Below, piece by piece: positions 13,924 through 22,744 of a DNA stretch of 29,981 nt. Positions within the stretch are counted from its first letter, which is position 1. Every line of letters starts with the position of its first letter. The position numbers were made by a program, and so were the translations under genes. A model generated the notes under the pieces. The model did not search any database, was not told where the DNA came from, and was given only the letters and a program-made list of their open reading frames with translations. This DNA comes from an uncultured Prevotella sp. Lineage in GTDB: Bacteria; Bacteroidota; Bacteroidia; Bacteroidales; Bacteroidaceae. The DNA is taken from positions 1 through 29,981 of the forward strand of contig USJX01000033.1 of assembly GCA_900555035.1 (NCBI GenBank), in the 5' to 3' direction.

Positions 13924-14665
13924 ATCTGATGCCATCCCGATTGATGAATCTCGATAGCGATCCATCGGCAGCCAACTCTCTTGGGGTGCCGATGGAGAGA
14001 TGGTTTTCTTCCATCAGCCAGAGACGGTCGGATAGTTGGAGGGCTAGCTCTACATCATGGGTAGATAATAAGATGGACTTATGCTGCTCGTGTGCTAGAT
14101 GGCGGAGCATCTGGAGGGTTTCTACCTTGCTCGGAAAATCGAGGAAGGCGGTAGGCTCATCCAGGATGATGATGCTGGTTTGCTGAGCCAAGGCTTTGGC
14201 TATCATCACCTTCTGGCGCTCTCCATCGCTTAATTCATGGATATAGCGGGATGCCAGATGGGGGATGCCAACCTGCCGGATGGCATCATCTACTATCTGA
14301 TGATCGGATGAGGATAAGGTTCCCCAGAAATTGGTGTAGGGGGAACGGCCGATGCCAACTACTTCCTTTACTGTGAGTTGGGTTACATCGGGTCTCGAGG
14401 TTAAAACCACTCCAATGATTCTTGCCAGTTCCTGGGCGGAAAAAGCCGAGAGAGATTTTCCGGATAGCAGGATTTCGCCATCCAATGCCGGCTGGAATCC
14501 GGCTAAAGTTCTGAGTAAGGTGGATTTTCCCACTCCGTTGGCTCCGATGAGACAGGTGAGTTCATCGGCCTGGAGTGAGGCACAGATAGATGAGGCTATC
14601 GCTCTGAGCTGGTGCTTTGAGCGATAGCCTATCGTTAGATTTTTGAATGTGATTGTAGCTCCCAT
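13847..14665 (-). CDS. Iron/heme/cobalamin-type ABC transporter ATPase (FecE/BtuD-like)
   Basis: The protein is 272 aa with all ABC ATPase motifs: Walker A GANGVGKST at 41-49, a Q-loop region, signature LSDGERQ, Walker B IIILDEPTAFLD and the switch His in LLSTHDVELAL. Sequence style (GRSPYTNFWG) fits the FecE/FhuC/BtuD group that energises siderophore, heme or vitamin B12 uptake. The start is ATG 14665, after an AAGGATTTTG stretch. No permease or binding protein gene is adjacent, so it is an orphan here. Its last residues (NSFPNPPAHPR) lie in the 77-bp overlap with the convergent barrel gene. It follows RidA on the same strand, 51 nt downstream. Confidence 0.88.
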   Translation of the reverse strand: MGATITFKNLTIGYRSKHQLRAIASSICASLQADELTCLIGANGVGKSTLLRTLAGFQPALDGEILLSGKSLSAFSAQELARIIGVVLTSRPDVTQLTVKEVVGIGRSPYTNFWGTLSSSDHQIVDDAIRQVGIPHLASRYIHELSDGERQKVMIAKALAQQTSIIILDEPTAFLDFPSKVETLQMLRHLAHEQHKSILLSTHDVELALQLSDRLWLMEENHLSIGTPRELAADGSLSRFINRDGIRFNEQKMRIEFETFHNSFPNPPAHPR

Positions 14666-14716
14666 CAAAATCCTTTTTCTTCAAAATTTTTATACCTGCG
14701 AAGCAAAGACAGAGAT

Positions 14717-15091
14717 TTACTTGGCAGCCAAAACCTCTACCTCTACGAGAGCGCCCTTTGGCAACTTCTCTACGGCTACGGCAGAGCGAGCTGGATATGG
14801 CTGGCTGAAGAACTCAGCATAAACCTCGTTCATGGCAGCGAAATCGTCCATGCTGTTCAGATAAACTGTGGTCTTAACCACGTGAGAAAGGTCGGTACCT
14901 GCTGCCTTCAGGATGTTCTGGGCGTTGGTGAGGCTCTGGCGAGTCTGCTCCTTGATGCCACCCTCAACGAAATTACCTGTTGCTGGGTCGATAGGAATCT
15001 GACCTGATGCAAATACGAAACCGTTTACTTCGATAGCCTGGCTATATGGTCCGATAGCTGCAGGCGCATTGTCTGTGTGAATTGCGTTCAT
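14717..15091 (-). CDS. ridA: RidA family 2-iminobutanoate/2-iminopropanoate deaminase
   Basis: The protein is 124 aa with the RidA (YjgF/YER057c/UK114) pattern: PAAIGPYSQAI, ASGQIPIDPATG, and YPARSAVAVEKLPKGALVEVE with the substrate-binding Arg at 102. RidA hydrolyses reactive enamine/imine products released by PLP enzymes such as threonine/serine dehydratase. It sits 67 nt downstream of ilvA on the same strand, so the producer and the detoxifier of 2-aminoacrylate are paired. The gap is AT-rich with repeated TATAAATT-like words and no clear promoter, so co-transcription is likely. Confidence 0.93.
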   Translation of the reverse strand: MNAIHTDNAPAAIGPYSQAIEVNGFVFASGQIPIDPATGNFVEGGIKEQTRQSLTNAQNILKAAGTDLSHVVKTTVYLNSMDDFAAMNEVYAEFFSQPYPARSAVAVEKLPKGALVEVEVLAAK

Positions 15092-15158
15092 GATCTTTAA
15101 TATATAATTTATAATTTACAATTTATAGTTTATAGCATTTCTCTTTGCTATTATACTA

Positions 15159-16358
15159 TTATACAATCCAAAGATGGAAACCTTTCTGTTCCAGGCCACT
15201 CTTGATTTCCTTGACATGGGCTGCGTCGCGGGTCTCCATCGTGAGTCGGAGCACGCAGGCATTCACCTTGTTGCGGTTGGCAGAACGGTCGTGATGAACT
15301 CCCGTGATGTTGCCGCCCATACTTGCTATGACGGATGCCACTTCTACCAGCTCACCCGGTTTGTCATCAAGCTCCATCTCGATGGTGCAGAGGCGTCCGC
15401 TCTTCGAGAGACCGCGGTTGATGACACGGTTCAGGATGGTTACATCGATGTTACCGCCACTAACCACGCAGATGGTTTTCTTGCCCTTCACCGGCACCTT
15501 GTTGTACATCACGGCAGCTACACTTGCCGCCCCGGCACCTTCTGCCACCATCTTTTCGCTTTCAAGAAGTTTCAGGATGGCAGCGCAAATCTCGTCCTCG
15601 CTTACCGTCACGATTTCATCCACATAGTTGGAGCAGGTTTCGAAGGTGAGTTTTCCCGGCTCCTTCACGGCGATGCCATCGGCAACGGTTGCCACAGAAG
15701 GCAATTTTTCCTGCTTATGGTCGTGAAGACTCTGAACCATGCTCGCCGCTCCCTCAGCCTGAACACCATAAACCTTTACGTTCGGGTTCAATGACTTGAT
15801 GGCGAAAGCCACTCCGGAAATCAAACCGCCACCGCCTACTGGTACAACGACCGCTTCTACATCAGGCAACTGGTCGAGAATCTCCAGTCCGATGGTTCCC
15901 TGACCGGCAATCACATTCTCATCATCAAAAGGATGCACGAAGGTATAACCAAATTCATCCTTCAACTCCAAAGCTTTCTGGTAAGCGTCGTCATAGACAC
16001 CCGGAACCAGACAGACCTCGGCACCCAATCGCTTGGTAGCTTCTACCTTCGAGATAGGTGCACCTTCAGGCAAGCAGATGAGGCTCTTTACCCCCATGGC
16101 AGTGGCTCCGAGCGCCACACCCTGTGCATGGTTGCCTGCCGAACAAGCAATCACTCCTTTCTCCTTCTCCTCCTTAGAGAGTTGAGAAATCTTATAATAC
16201 GCACCACGAATCTTGAACGAACCTGTCTTCTGGAGACATTCCGGTTTCAGATAAACATCACTCTCTGGGTTGATTCTTGGTGTGTGAACCAGCTCAGTTT
16301 TTCTAATCACCTTGCTCAGCACGAAGCGAGCCTTGTAGAAATTGTCAAGTTGTAACAT
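15159..16358 (-). CDS. ilvA: Threonine dehydratase (threonine ammonia-lyase), single ACT domain
   Basis: I start at ATG 16358 (399 aa); the open frame runs 31 codons further, but that extension would cross the -7 promoter element at 16422. PLP-dependent fold-II motifs are clear: KTGSFKIRGA with the PLP Lys at 49, SAGNHAQG, and the phosphate-binding GGGGLISG. A C-terminal ACT domain (LCTIEMELDDKPGELVEVAS onward) is present once. The enzyme converts threonine to 2-oxobutanoate and ammonia, feeding isoleucine synthesis. The short single-ACT form is found in both biosynthetic and catabolic enzymes, so allosteric control by isoleucine cannot be decided here. Confidence 0.93.
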   Translation of the reverse strand: MLQLDNFYKARFVLSKVIRKTELVHTPRINPESDVYLKPECLQKTGSFKIRGAYYKISQLSKEEKEKGVIACSAGNHAQGVALGATAMGVKSLICLPEGAPISKVEATKRLGAEVCLVPGVYDDAYQKALELKDEFGYTFVHPFDDENVIAGQGTIGLEILDQLPDVEAVVVPVGGGGLISGVAFAIKSLNPNVKVYGVQAEGAASMVQSLHDHKQEKLPSVATVADGIAVKEPGKLTFETCSNYVDEIVTVSEDEICAAILKLLESEKMVAEGAGAASVAAVMYNKVPVKGKKTICVVSGGNIDVTILNRVINRGLSKSGRLCTIEMELDDKPGELVEVASVIASMGGNITGVHHDRSANRNKVNACVLRLTMETRDAAHVKEIKSGLEQKGFHLWIV

Positions 16359-16421
16359 AATGGTTGATATGCTTTTATTCTGTAGTCTGTCAGGAAATTC
16401 TCTCCTGAGAGATTTTGCCTG

Positions 16422-16429
16422 CAAAGATA
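16422..16429 (-). promoter_or_regulatory. Housekeeping -7 element for ilvA
   Basis: On the minus strand this reads TATCTTTG, with GCAGG after it and a T-rich -33 region upstream. It lies about 64 nt before ATG 16358. Confidence 0.75.
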
Positions 16430-16527
16430 CTTTAAATTCAAGAAAATACAAAATAATTCAAATTAATTTTTGTTTATTCGAGAATAATGTGTAATTATGT
16501 TGGCATGAAAAAGGCGATAGTTATCAA

Positions 16528-17352
16528 TTACATTCCGAAATGTTCGAGGGCTGCGGCTACGCCATCCTCTTCGTTTGATAGAGTAACATAGTCGGCTTCG
16601 GCTCTTACTTCTGGGGCGGCATTCTCCATGGCCACACCCATGCCGGCAAGCTTCAGCATGCTCAGGTCGTTGTAACCATCGCCGAAGGCAATCAGGTCGG
16701 CAGGAGTAAGATTGATTTTCGCCAGGAGGCGAGTCAGCGACTTTGCCTTGTCAATACCCTTAGGTACCAACTCCAGGAAGAAAGGAGCCGAGCGGAAGAT
16801 ATCCATTCTGTCTCCCAATTTTTCCACCAATTCCTCCTCCGCCTTGAGCATGAGGGTAGGGTCGCCAGTCATGAGGAGCTTGGTTGGATGAGGCTCCAGG
16901 GCTTCAAACAGGTTATCCACCTTTCGGATGTTCATCTTGTTGATGCGCGACTCCTCTTTCACATACTCATCGTCTGGCATCTCGGTGATAATCTCGTTGC
17001 CGGCATATCCCAGCAGGGCATGACCTTTCTCCTTGGCATAGGCATATAATTCTGGTATCACTTCATCCGGCAGAAACTGCGAGAAGAGTTTTTCGCCTGT
17101 CTGGGCGTTCACGATGTTGCCACCATTATAAGAAAGAATGTATCCTCCTCGCTGGTTCAGTTCGAGACTTTCAGCCACCGGTTCGATGCCGTAGGTAGGG
17201 CGACCGGAAGCAAGGATAATTACGGCTCCCTCGCTTGCAGCCTTGAGCAAGGCTTCGCGGGTCTTAGGGGTAACCACTTTCTCGTGGTTGGTTAAGGTGC
17301 CATCCAAATCAAGGGCGATGGCACGATAAGGAATCTGTTTTGCTTTTTCCAT
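16528..17352 (-). CDS. Cof-type HAD-superfamily phosphatase
   Basis: The protein is 274 aa. Motif I is LDLDGTL with nucleophile Asp 15 and Asp 17; motif II is ILASGRP; motif III Lys is in VPKGIDKAKSL; motif IV is FGDGYNDLSML. A large C2-type cap lies between motifs II and III, as in Cof/YidA proteins that dephosphorylate sugar phosphates and flavin-related compounds. The substrate is not predictable. It is monocistronic with its own promoter at 17404, and ilvA has its own promoter downstream. Confidence 0.9.
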   Translation of the reverse strand: MEKAKQIPYRAIALDLDGTLTNHEKVVTPKTREALLKAASEGAVIILASGRPTYGIEPVAESLELNQRGGYILSYNGGNIVNAQTGEKLFSQFLPDEVIPELYAYAKEKGHALLGYAGNEIITEMPDDEYVKEESRINKMNIRKVDNLFEALEPHPTKLLMTGDPTLMLKAEEELVEKLGDRMDIFRSAPFFLELVPKGIDKAKSLTRLLAKINLTPADLIAFGDGYNDLSMLKLAGMGVAMENAAPEVRAEADYVTLSNEEDGVAAALEHFGM

Positions 17353-17403
17353 TGTTCTATATGATTATGCTATTTTTCGTTTAAAAATACTGCAAACTTT
17401 CTG

Positions 17404-17411
17404 CAAAGATA
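17404..17411 (-). promoter_or_regulatory. Housekeeping -7 element for the HAD gene
   Basis: TATCTTTG on the minus strand, about 52 nt before ATG 17352. Confidence 0.72.
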
Positions 17412-17560
17412 CAATAATAATCTGAGAAATGAGGCAGTTTGCCCTGTTTTTGGTTTTTTATGCAGCGTAAATTGTTGCAAAAAGTTAGTTGTTTGTTGCA
17501 AAATCACGAATCGTGTTATTTTTCTGTTGTTTTCTTGCCCTCTTTGTGGATATTTTTGAG

Positions 17561-17568
17561 TAACTTTG
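17561..17568 (+). promoter_or_regulatory. Housekeeping -7 element for the GH97 gene
   Basis: TAACTTTG, followed by CAATC and an A-rich leader before ATG 17611. The 258-bp gap between the HAD and GH97 genes holds these two divergent promoters and nothing else that I can see. Confidence 0.75.
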
Positions 17569-17610
17569 CAATCAAAAAAATAATCATAACTTAACTATAC
17601 GCAATCGGAA

Positions 17611-19572
17611 ATGAAGAAAAACGTTTTAGCAGTAGCACTGGCATTGATGGCTAGCATCGGTGCCTATGCCGAAAAGAATACCATCACTTCTCCTGATGGT
17701 AAGTTGAATGTCGTGGTGGAAGACCGCGATGGCAAACTCTATTATTCCATCGACTATGCAGGTAAGCGAATGATGGAGGAATCACAGCTCGGACTCCTTG
17801 CCAATGTAGGCGATTTTAGCCAAGGCTTAACCTATCAGAGTAAGAAAGAGGCAACGGTGGAGAAGAGTTATGACCTCCGTACCGCCAAGGTATCGCATGT
17901 GGATTATCATGCCAATCAGCTCCATGTAACATACATCAACGGCAAGAAGCAGCCGATGACCGTTACCTTCAATGTGAGCAACAATGATGTGGCTTTCCGT
18001 TATACTTTTGATAAGTTGAAGGCTCAGCATCTCATCGTGAATGAAGAGAAAACGGCTTTCAATCTTCCTAAGGTAACCACCACTTACCTTTGTCCACAGT
18101 CGGATCCGCTCATCGGTTTCGCCCGTACCAAACCAAGTTATGAGGAGGATTATAAGGTAGATCAACCTCTTACAGCCAAATCGGGTTATGGTCATGGCTA
18201 TACCTTCCCTTGCCTTTTCAGGGTAGGCGGCGATGGCTGGGTATTGGTCAGCGAAACGGGTACTCACGGCAACTATCCGGGTTGTCACATCGGCGATTAC
18301 GATGCTGCAAAGGGTTATCAGATAGCCTTCCCAATGGAGAAGGAGGCAGATGGCATCGGTTCTACATCGGGCACCTTCATCCTTCCGGGTTCCACTCCAT
18401 GGCGCACCATCACCGTGGGTTCTGATTTGAAGCCATTGGTAGAGACCACCATTCCATACGATGTAGTGGAGCCAAGATTCGAGGCTTCCCAGAAATACGG
18501 CACAGGCAAGTATGCCTGGAGCTGGCTCATCTGGCAGGATGGTTCCTGCAACTATAACGACCAGAAGCAGTTCATCGACCTGGCTGCTACCATGGGATAT
18601 GAGTATGTGCTGGTTGATGCACTCTGGGATACTCAGATTGGTAGAGACAAGATTGCCGAATTGAGCAAGTATGCGCAGAGCAAGAATGTAAGCTTGATGC
18701 TCTGGTATAATTCCAATGGTGTGGCCAACGATGCACCTCAGGGACCTCGTGGCATCATGGATAACATCGTGGCCCGCAAGAAGGAGATGGCTTGGATGAA
18801 GAGCATCGGCATCAAGGGTATCAAGGTGGATTTCTTCGGTGGTGACAAGCAGCACACCATGCAGCAGTATGAGGATATCCTCAGCGATGCCAACGATTAT
18901 GGCATTCAGGTTATCTTCCATGGTTGCACCCTGCCAAGAGGTTGGGAGCGTATGTATCCAAACTATGTATCCAGCGAGGCTGTACTGGCTTCAGAGAATG
19001 TATTCTTCTCTGATTATCATGCCAAGCAGGAGGGTTTCGAGCTGACCATGCATCCATTCTGCCGCAATGCCGTGGGAGCGATGGATTGGGGTGGTACCAT
19101 CATGAACAAGTATCTCTCCAAGGATAACAAGAGTCGTCATCGCCGTTATACCACCGATGTCTTCGAGATGGCTTCGGCTATCATGAACCAGGCGGCCATC
19201 CAGTGCATCGCCATCTATCCGAACAATCTCTCTGAGCTTCCTCAGCACGAGATTGATTTCCTGAAGAGCGTTCCTACTACATGGGATGAGACGAAGTTCA
19301 TCGCCGGTTATCCTGGAAAATATGCGGTTGTTGCCCGTCGCCATGGTGATAAATGGTATGTTGCCGGTTTGAACGGCACCGATGAGGCAATGAAGCTCAC
19401 CCTGAACCTGCCAATGCTTGCCGGCAAGAGCGTTACCTATTATCATGAGACAGCCAGCAAGGATAAGAAGGCACTCTGGCCAGTATCGCAGGTGAAGACC
19501 GTGAAGGTGGATAAGAAGGGAAACCTGAAGGTGGAAATGCAACCTAAGGGTGGACTGATTGTTAAAAGGTAA
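17611..19572 (+). CDS. GH97 family glycoside hydrolase, exported
   Basis: The protein is 653 aa, usual length for GH97. After the signal peptide (to AYA, residue 20) comes the N-terminal beta-sandwich (ITSPDGKLNVVVEDRDGK, QLGLLANVGDF), then the TIM barrel and a small C-terminal beta domain. GH97 splits into inverting alpha-glucosidases (SusB type) and retaining enzymes with an Asp nucleophile (alpha-galactosidase type). The segment IKVDFFGGDKQ has Asp at residue 407, and IFHGCTLPRGWER follows, so I favour the retaining type; the exact sugar is uncertain. It has its own promoter and is followed by a tandem GH43 protein and a GH127 enzyme, suggesting plant side-chain degradation in the periplasm. 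Confidence 0.9.
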   Translation: MKKNVLAVALALMASIGAYAEKNTITSPDGKLNVVVEDRDGKLYYSIDYAGKRMMEESQLGLLANVGDFSQGLTYQSKKEATVEKSYDLRTAKVSHVDYHANQLHVTYINGKKQPMTVTFNVSNNDVAFRYTFDKLKAQHLIVNEEKTAFNLPKVTTTYLCPQSDPLIGFARTKPSYEEDYKVDQPLTAKSGYGHGYTFPCLFRVGGDGWVLVSETGTHGNYPGCHIGDYDAAKGYQIAFPMEKEADGIGSTSGTFILPGSTPWRTITVGSDLKPLVETTIPYDVVEPRFEASQKYGTGKYAWSWLIWQDGSCNYNDQKQFIDLAATMGYEYVLVDALWDTQIGRDKIAELSKYAQSKNVSLMLWYNSNGVANDAPQGPRGIMDNIVARKKEMAWMKSIGIKGIKVDFFGGDKQHTMQQYEDILSDANDYGIQVIFHGCTLPRGWERMYPNYVSSEAVLASENVFFSDYHAKQEGFELTMHPFCRNAVGAMDWGGTIMNKYLSKDNKSRHRRYTTDVFEMASAIMNQAAIQCIAIYPNNLSELPQHEIDFLKSVPTTWDETKFIAGYPGKYAVVARRHGDKWYVAGLNGTDEAMKLTLNLPMLAGKSVTYYHETASKDKKALWPVSQVKTVKVDKKGNLKVEMQPKGGLIVKR

Positions 19573-19663
19573 AAGGGTAAAAAGAAACTAGGAAGATTTA
19601 CTGGTTTAAGGGCGAAAATACTGCCATTTGAATGAAATCGCTCTGTTTTTATCAGAATTTACG

Positions 19664-19695
19664 TACCTTTGTTCGTATAAAATGATGTATCTTTG
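19664..19695 (+). promoter_or_regulatory. Two tandem -7-like elements upstream of the GH43 gene
   Basis: TACCTTTG (19664-19671) and TATCTTTG (19688-19695) both match TAnnTTTG. The second is followed by CAGG like other promoters in the window. The open frame of the GH43 gene begins upstream of both, so the first in-frame ATGs cannot be the start. Confidence 0.65.
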
Positions 19696-19726
19696 CAGGC
19701 AAATTGTGAAGACTAACATTCATTTT

Positions 19727-22606
19727 ATGAACACTAACATTAATAACAAGATAATGATGAACAGCAAACTAACATTCGGCGGGATGCTGATGGCAGCATT
19801 GGCTCTCGGAATGCCTATGGATGCCCATGCGGCAAAGAAGGCTGCCAAGCAGAATTTTGCAGGCTATCTCTTCGCTTATTTCGAAGGAAGTGGTAACAAG
19901 CAGGAGCATCTTCGCTTTGCAATCAGCGAGGATGCCAAGAACTGGTATGCGCTCAACGATAACCAGCCTGTCATCGCCAGCGATTCTATCAGTACCAGTG
20001 GCGGTATCCGTGATCCTCATATCCTTCGTGGTGAAGATGGCTGCTATTATATCGTGGCTACCGATATGAACACCGTGAAAAATGGATGGAAGGATAATCC
20101 GGGCATCGTATTGATGAAATCGAAGGACCTGGTGAACTGGACGCACTCTAAAATCGTGTTGAAGGAAGACTACAAGGAGCACTTCAGCGATGCCTACTGG
20201 GTATGGGCTCCACAGACCATCTATGATAAGAAGGCAAAGAAGTATATGATTTACTTCACCCTTCAGCGTACTGGTGATGGCAGAAAGAGCCTCGTTACCT
20301 ATTATGCTTATGCCAACAAGGATTTCACTGGTTTCGAGAGTGAGCCAAAGGTGCTCTTCAATGCCAAGTATGGTTGCATCGACAATGATATCATCGAGCG
20401 TAACGGCGTTTATCACATGTTCTATAAGGGAAACATCAAGAATGCCGAAGGCAAGGAGATACAGAATGGTATTCAGCAGGCTACTGCCAAGAACCTGAAG
20501 GGACCTTGGAAGGAGGACTTCAAGTTTATTGATGCCTATGCTGACAGCAAGACCGGTGTAGAAGGCTCAGGTATCTTCAAACTCAACAATAAGGATGAGT
20601 ATATCCTGATGTACGATCTCTATGGTTCGGGAAGATATGAGTATCAGACTTCCAAGGATCTGAATACCTTCTCTACCAAGCCAGAATCATTCCGCAAGGA
20701 TTTCTTTCCTCGTCATGGTACGGTCTGTTCTGTAACCAAGGACGAGATGGAGAGATTGCAGCAGAAGTGGGGCTATGTGTTGAAGCACGACTTCGTGGCA
20801 ACAGGTAATCCGCTCTTCTCTCATATCTATACTGCCGACCCTGCCGTTTTGGTAGATAAGGACACCTTGTGGCTTTTCGCTGGTCATGATGCCAAGGGCA
20901 ATCATCCTAGTTACGAAATGCACGACTGGAAGGTTTTCTCTACCACCGATATGAAGCATTGGACCCAGTATCCAACCCCACTGATGGTTTCTGATTTCAA
21001 GTGGGCAAAGAGCAAGCAGGCATACGCCGGACATGTGGTGGAAAGAAACGGCAAGTACTACTGGTATGTTTCTACCAACTGGTGTGGCATCGGTGTGGCT
21101 GTAAGCGATAAGATTACGGGCCCTTACAAGGATGCACTGGGCAAACCATTGTTGACCAACAAGGATTGCTTCGATTCCAAGCACAGTTGGGCTTGCATCG
21201 ACCCAGCCATCTTCATCGACGATGACAATACACCTTATATTATATGGGGTAATGGACAGTGCTACATCGCCAAGCTGAAGGATAATATGGTGGAGATTGA
21301 TGGCGAAATCAAGCGCATCGACGTAGGAACCGAGTTCCCATTCACCGAGGCTCCTTGGGTTCACAAATATGGCAAGAAGTACTATCTGAGCTATGCTTCA
21401 GGCTGGCCAGAGAAGATAGCATACGCCATGGCGGATAACATCATGGGTCCTTGGACTGCCAAGGGCATCATCAGTGAGATTGCCGGCAACAGCAATACCA
21501 CCCATCCAGCCATCGTAAACTATAACGACCAGTGGCTCTTCTTCTCTCATAATGGTGCCTTGCATGATGGCGGAAGCTACAAGCGCAGTGTCATCATCGA
21601 ACCGATGGCTTACAATGCCGATGGAACCATCCGTCCTATCGCTCCAACCACCAAGGGTGCCAGCGGATTGGGCAACCCAATCTTGCCAGGTTTCCATGCC
21701 GACCCGGAAATCCTGTATTCCAACAAAACGGGTAAGTACTACATCTATTCTACCACCGATGGAAAACCGGGATGGGGTGGATATAAATACTACGTATATT
21801 CTTCTTCCGACCTGAAGGAGTGGAAGAACGAGGGTGTGGTTCTCGATGCCAAGAGCGACCAGATTTCCTGGGCTAACGGCAATCTCTGGGCGCCGGCAGC
21901 CGTAGAGGTGAAGCAGAAGAACGGCAGCTACAAGTACTATCTCTATTTCAGTGCCAATCCTAATGATAACGGCAGAAAACAGATGGGTGTAGCGGTTGCG
22001 GATTCTCCTACAGGTCCATTCGTTGACCTGGGTCATCCTCTCCTGGCGAAGAACCATCCGGGTTGCAACGGTCAGCTCATCGATGTGGATGTTTTCATCG
22101 ACCCGGTTTCCAAGAAGCCTTACCTCTATTGGGGCAACGGCTTTATGGCTGGTGCCGAGTTGGAGCCAAGCATGACTCAAATTAAGGATGAAACCGTAAC
22201 CGTGATGACTCCAAAGGGAGGAAGCCTGCGAGACTATGCTTATCGCGAGGCTCCATACGTGTTCTATCGCAACGGACTCTACTACTTCATGTGGTCGGTG
22301 GATGATACGGGTGCAGCCAACTATCATGTGGCTTACGGAACATCCAAGTCTCCGCTCGGTCCTATCGAGGTAGCCAAGGATCCTATCGTTCTGATTCAGG
22401 ACCCTCAGCACGAGATTTATGGCACAGCCCATAACTCCGTCATCCAGAAGTCAGGCACAGATGAGTGGTACATCGTATATCATCGCATCAACAAGGATTA
22501 CATCCATTTCCAGCCAGGTGTTCACCGTGAGGTTTGCATCGACAAGTTGGAATTCAATGCCGATGGAACCATCAAGCGAGTAGTTCCTACCCACAAGGGT
22601 ATATAA
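19727..22606 (+). CDS. Exported protein with three tandem GH43 modules
   Basis: I start at ATG 19727 (959 aa), after the promoter; ATG 19757 gives a more compact signal peptide (MNSKLTFGGMLMAALALGMPMDAHA) and is equally possible. Three five-bladed-propeller modules follow, each with the GH43 catalytic set of base Asp, helper Asp and acid Glu. Module 1 has D96 (GIRDPHI), D219 (CIDNDI), E279 (VEGSGIF). Module 2 has D371 (TADPAVL), D492 (CIDPAIF), E541 (TEAPWV). Module 3 has D659 (HADPEIL), D786 (LIDVDVF), E841 (REAPYV). GH43 enzymes are mostly alpha-L-arabinofuranosidases, beta-xylosidases or arabinanases. Three apparently intact modules in one chain could attack different linkages of one polymer. 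It lies between GH97 and GH127 genes. Confidence 0.85.
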   Translation: MNTNINNKIMMNSKLTFGGMLMAALALGMPMDAHAAKKAAKQNFAGYLFAYFEGSGNKQEHLRFAISEDAKNWYALNDNQPVIASDSISTSGGIRDPHILRGEDGCYYIVATDMNTVKNGWKDNPGIVLMKSKDLVNWTHSKIVLKEDYKEHFSDAYWVWAPQTIYDKKAKKYMIYFTLQRTGDGRKSLVTYYAYANKDFTGFESEPKVLFNAKYGCIDNDIIERNGVYHMFYKGNIKNAEGKEIQNGIQQATAKNLKGPWKEDFKFIDAYADSKTGVEGSGIFKLNNKDEYILMYDLYGSGRYEYQTSKDLNTFSTKPESFRKDFFPRHGTVCSVTKDEMERLQQKWGYVLKHDFVATGNPLFSHIYTADPAVLVDKDTLWLFAGHDAKGNHPSYEMHDWKVFSTTDMKHWTQYPTPLMVSDFKWAKSKQAYAGHVVERNGKYYWYVSTNWCGIGVAVSDKITGPYKDALGKPLLTNKDCFDSKHSWACIDPAIFIDDDNTPYIIWGNGQCYIAKLKDNMVEIDGEIKRIDVGTEFPFTEAPWVHKYGKKYYLSYASGWPEKIAYAMADNIMGPWTAKGIISEIAGNSNTTHPAIVNYNDQWLFFSHNGALHDGGSYKRSVIIEPMAYNADGTIRPIAPTTKGASGLGNPILPGFHADPEILYSNKTGKYYIYSTTDGKPGWGGYKYYVYSSSDLKEWKNEGVVLDAKSDQISWANGNLWAPAAVEVKQKNGSYKYYLYFSANPNDNGRKQMGVAVADSPTGPFVDLGHPLLAKNHPGCNGQLIDVDVFIDPVSKKPYLYWGNGFMAGAELEPSMTQIKDETVTVMTPKGGSLRDYAYREAPYVFYRNGLYYFMWSVDDTGAANYHVAYGTSKSPLGPIEVAKDPIVLIQDPQHEIYGTAHNSVIQKSGTDEWYIVYHRINKDYIHFQPGVHREVCIDKLEFNADGTIKRVVPTHKGI

Positions 22607-22614
22607 AATAAGGT

Positions 22615-22662
22615 AAAAGATAGGTGCTTTCGTTACATTTTAACGATAAGTACCTATCTTTT
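22615..22662 (+). terminator. Rho-independent terminator
   Basis: AAAAGATAGGT (22615-22625) pairs with ACCTATCTTTT (22652-22662), with inner CGTTA/TAACG pairing. It may act in both directions. Confidence 0.82.
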
Positions 22663-22697
22663 GTTGTTTAACTTACACTATAATCGAAAACTTTTTG

Positions 22698-22705
22698 TAT
22701 CTTTG
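22698..22705 (+). promoter_or_regulatory. Housekeeping -7 element for the GH127 gene
   Basis: TATCTTTG followed by CACCC, about 39 nt before ATG 22745. Confidence 0.75.
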
Positions 22706-22744
22706 CACCCATAAATAAACAACAAATAATTAAACCTATTTATA

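Noticed and set aside
16359..16451. 31-residue extension of IlvA
   Set aside because: It crosses the promoter at 16422 and adds residues not expected in the family; ATG 16358 gives the usual N-terminus.
17827..18921. 364-aa minus-strand open frame
   Set aside because: It lies fully antisense to the GH97 gene, has no promoter or motif, and reflects the codon bias of the real gene.
19628..19726. N-terminal extension of the triple GH43 protein
   Set aside because: The extra 33 codons overlap the two TAnnTTTG promoter elements and would bury the signal peptide.
21398..22432. 344-aa minus-strand open frame
   Set aside because: It is antisense to the second and third GH43 modules, which have intact catalytic motifs.
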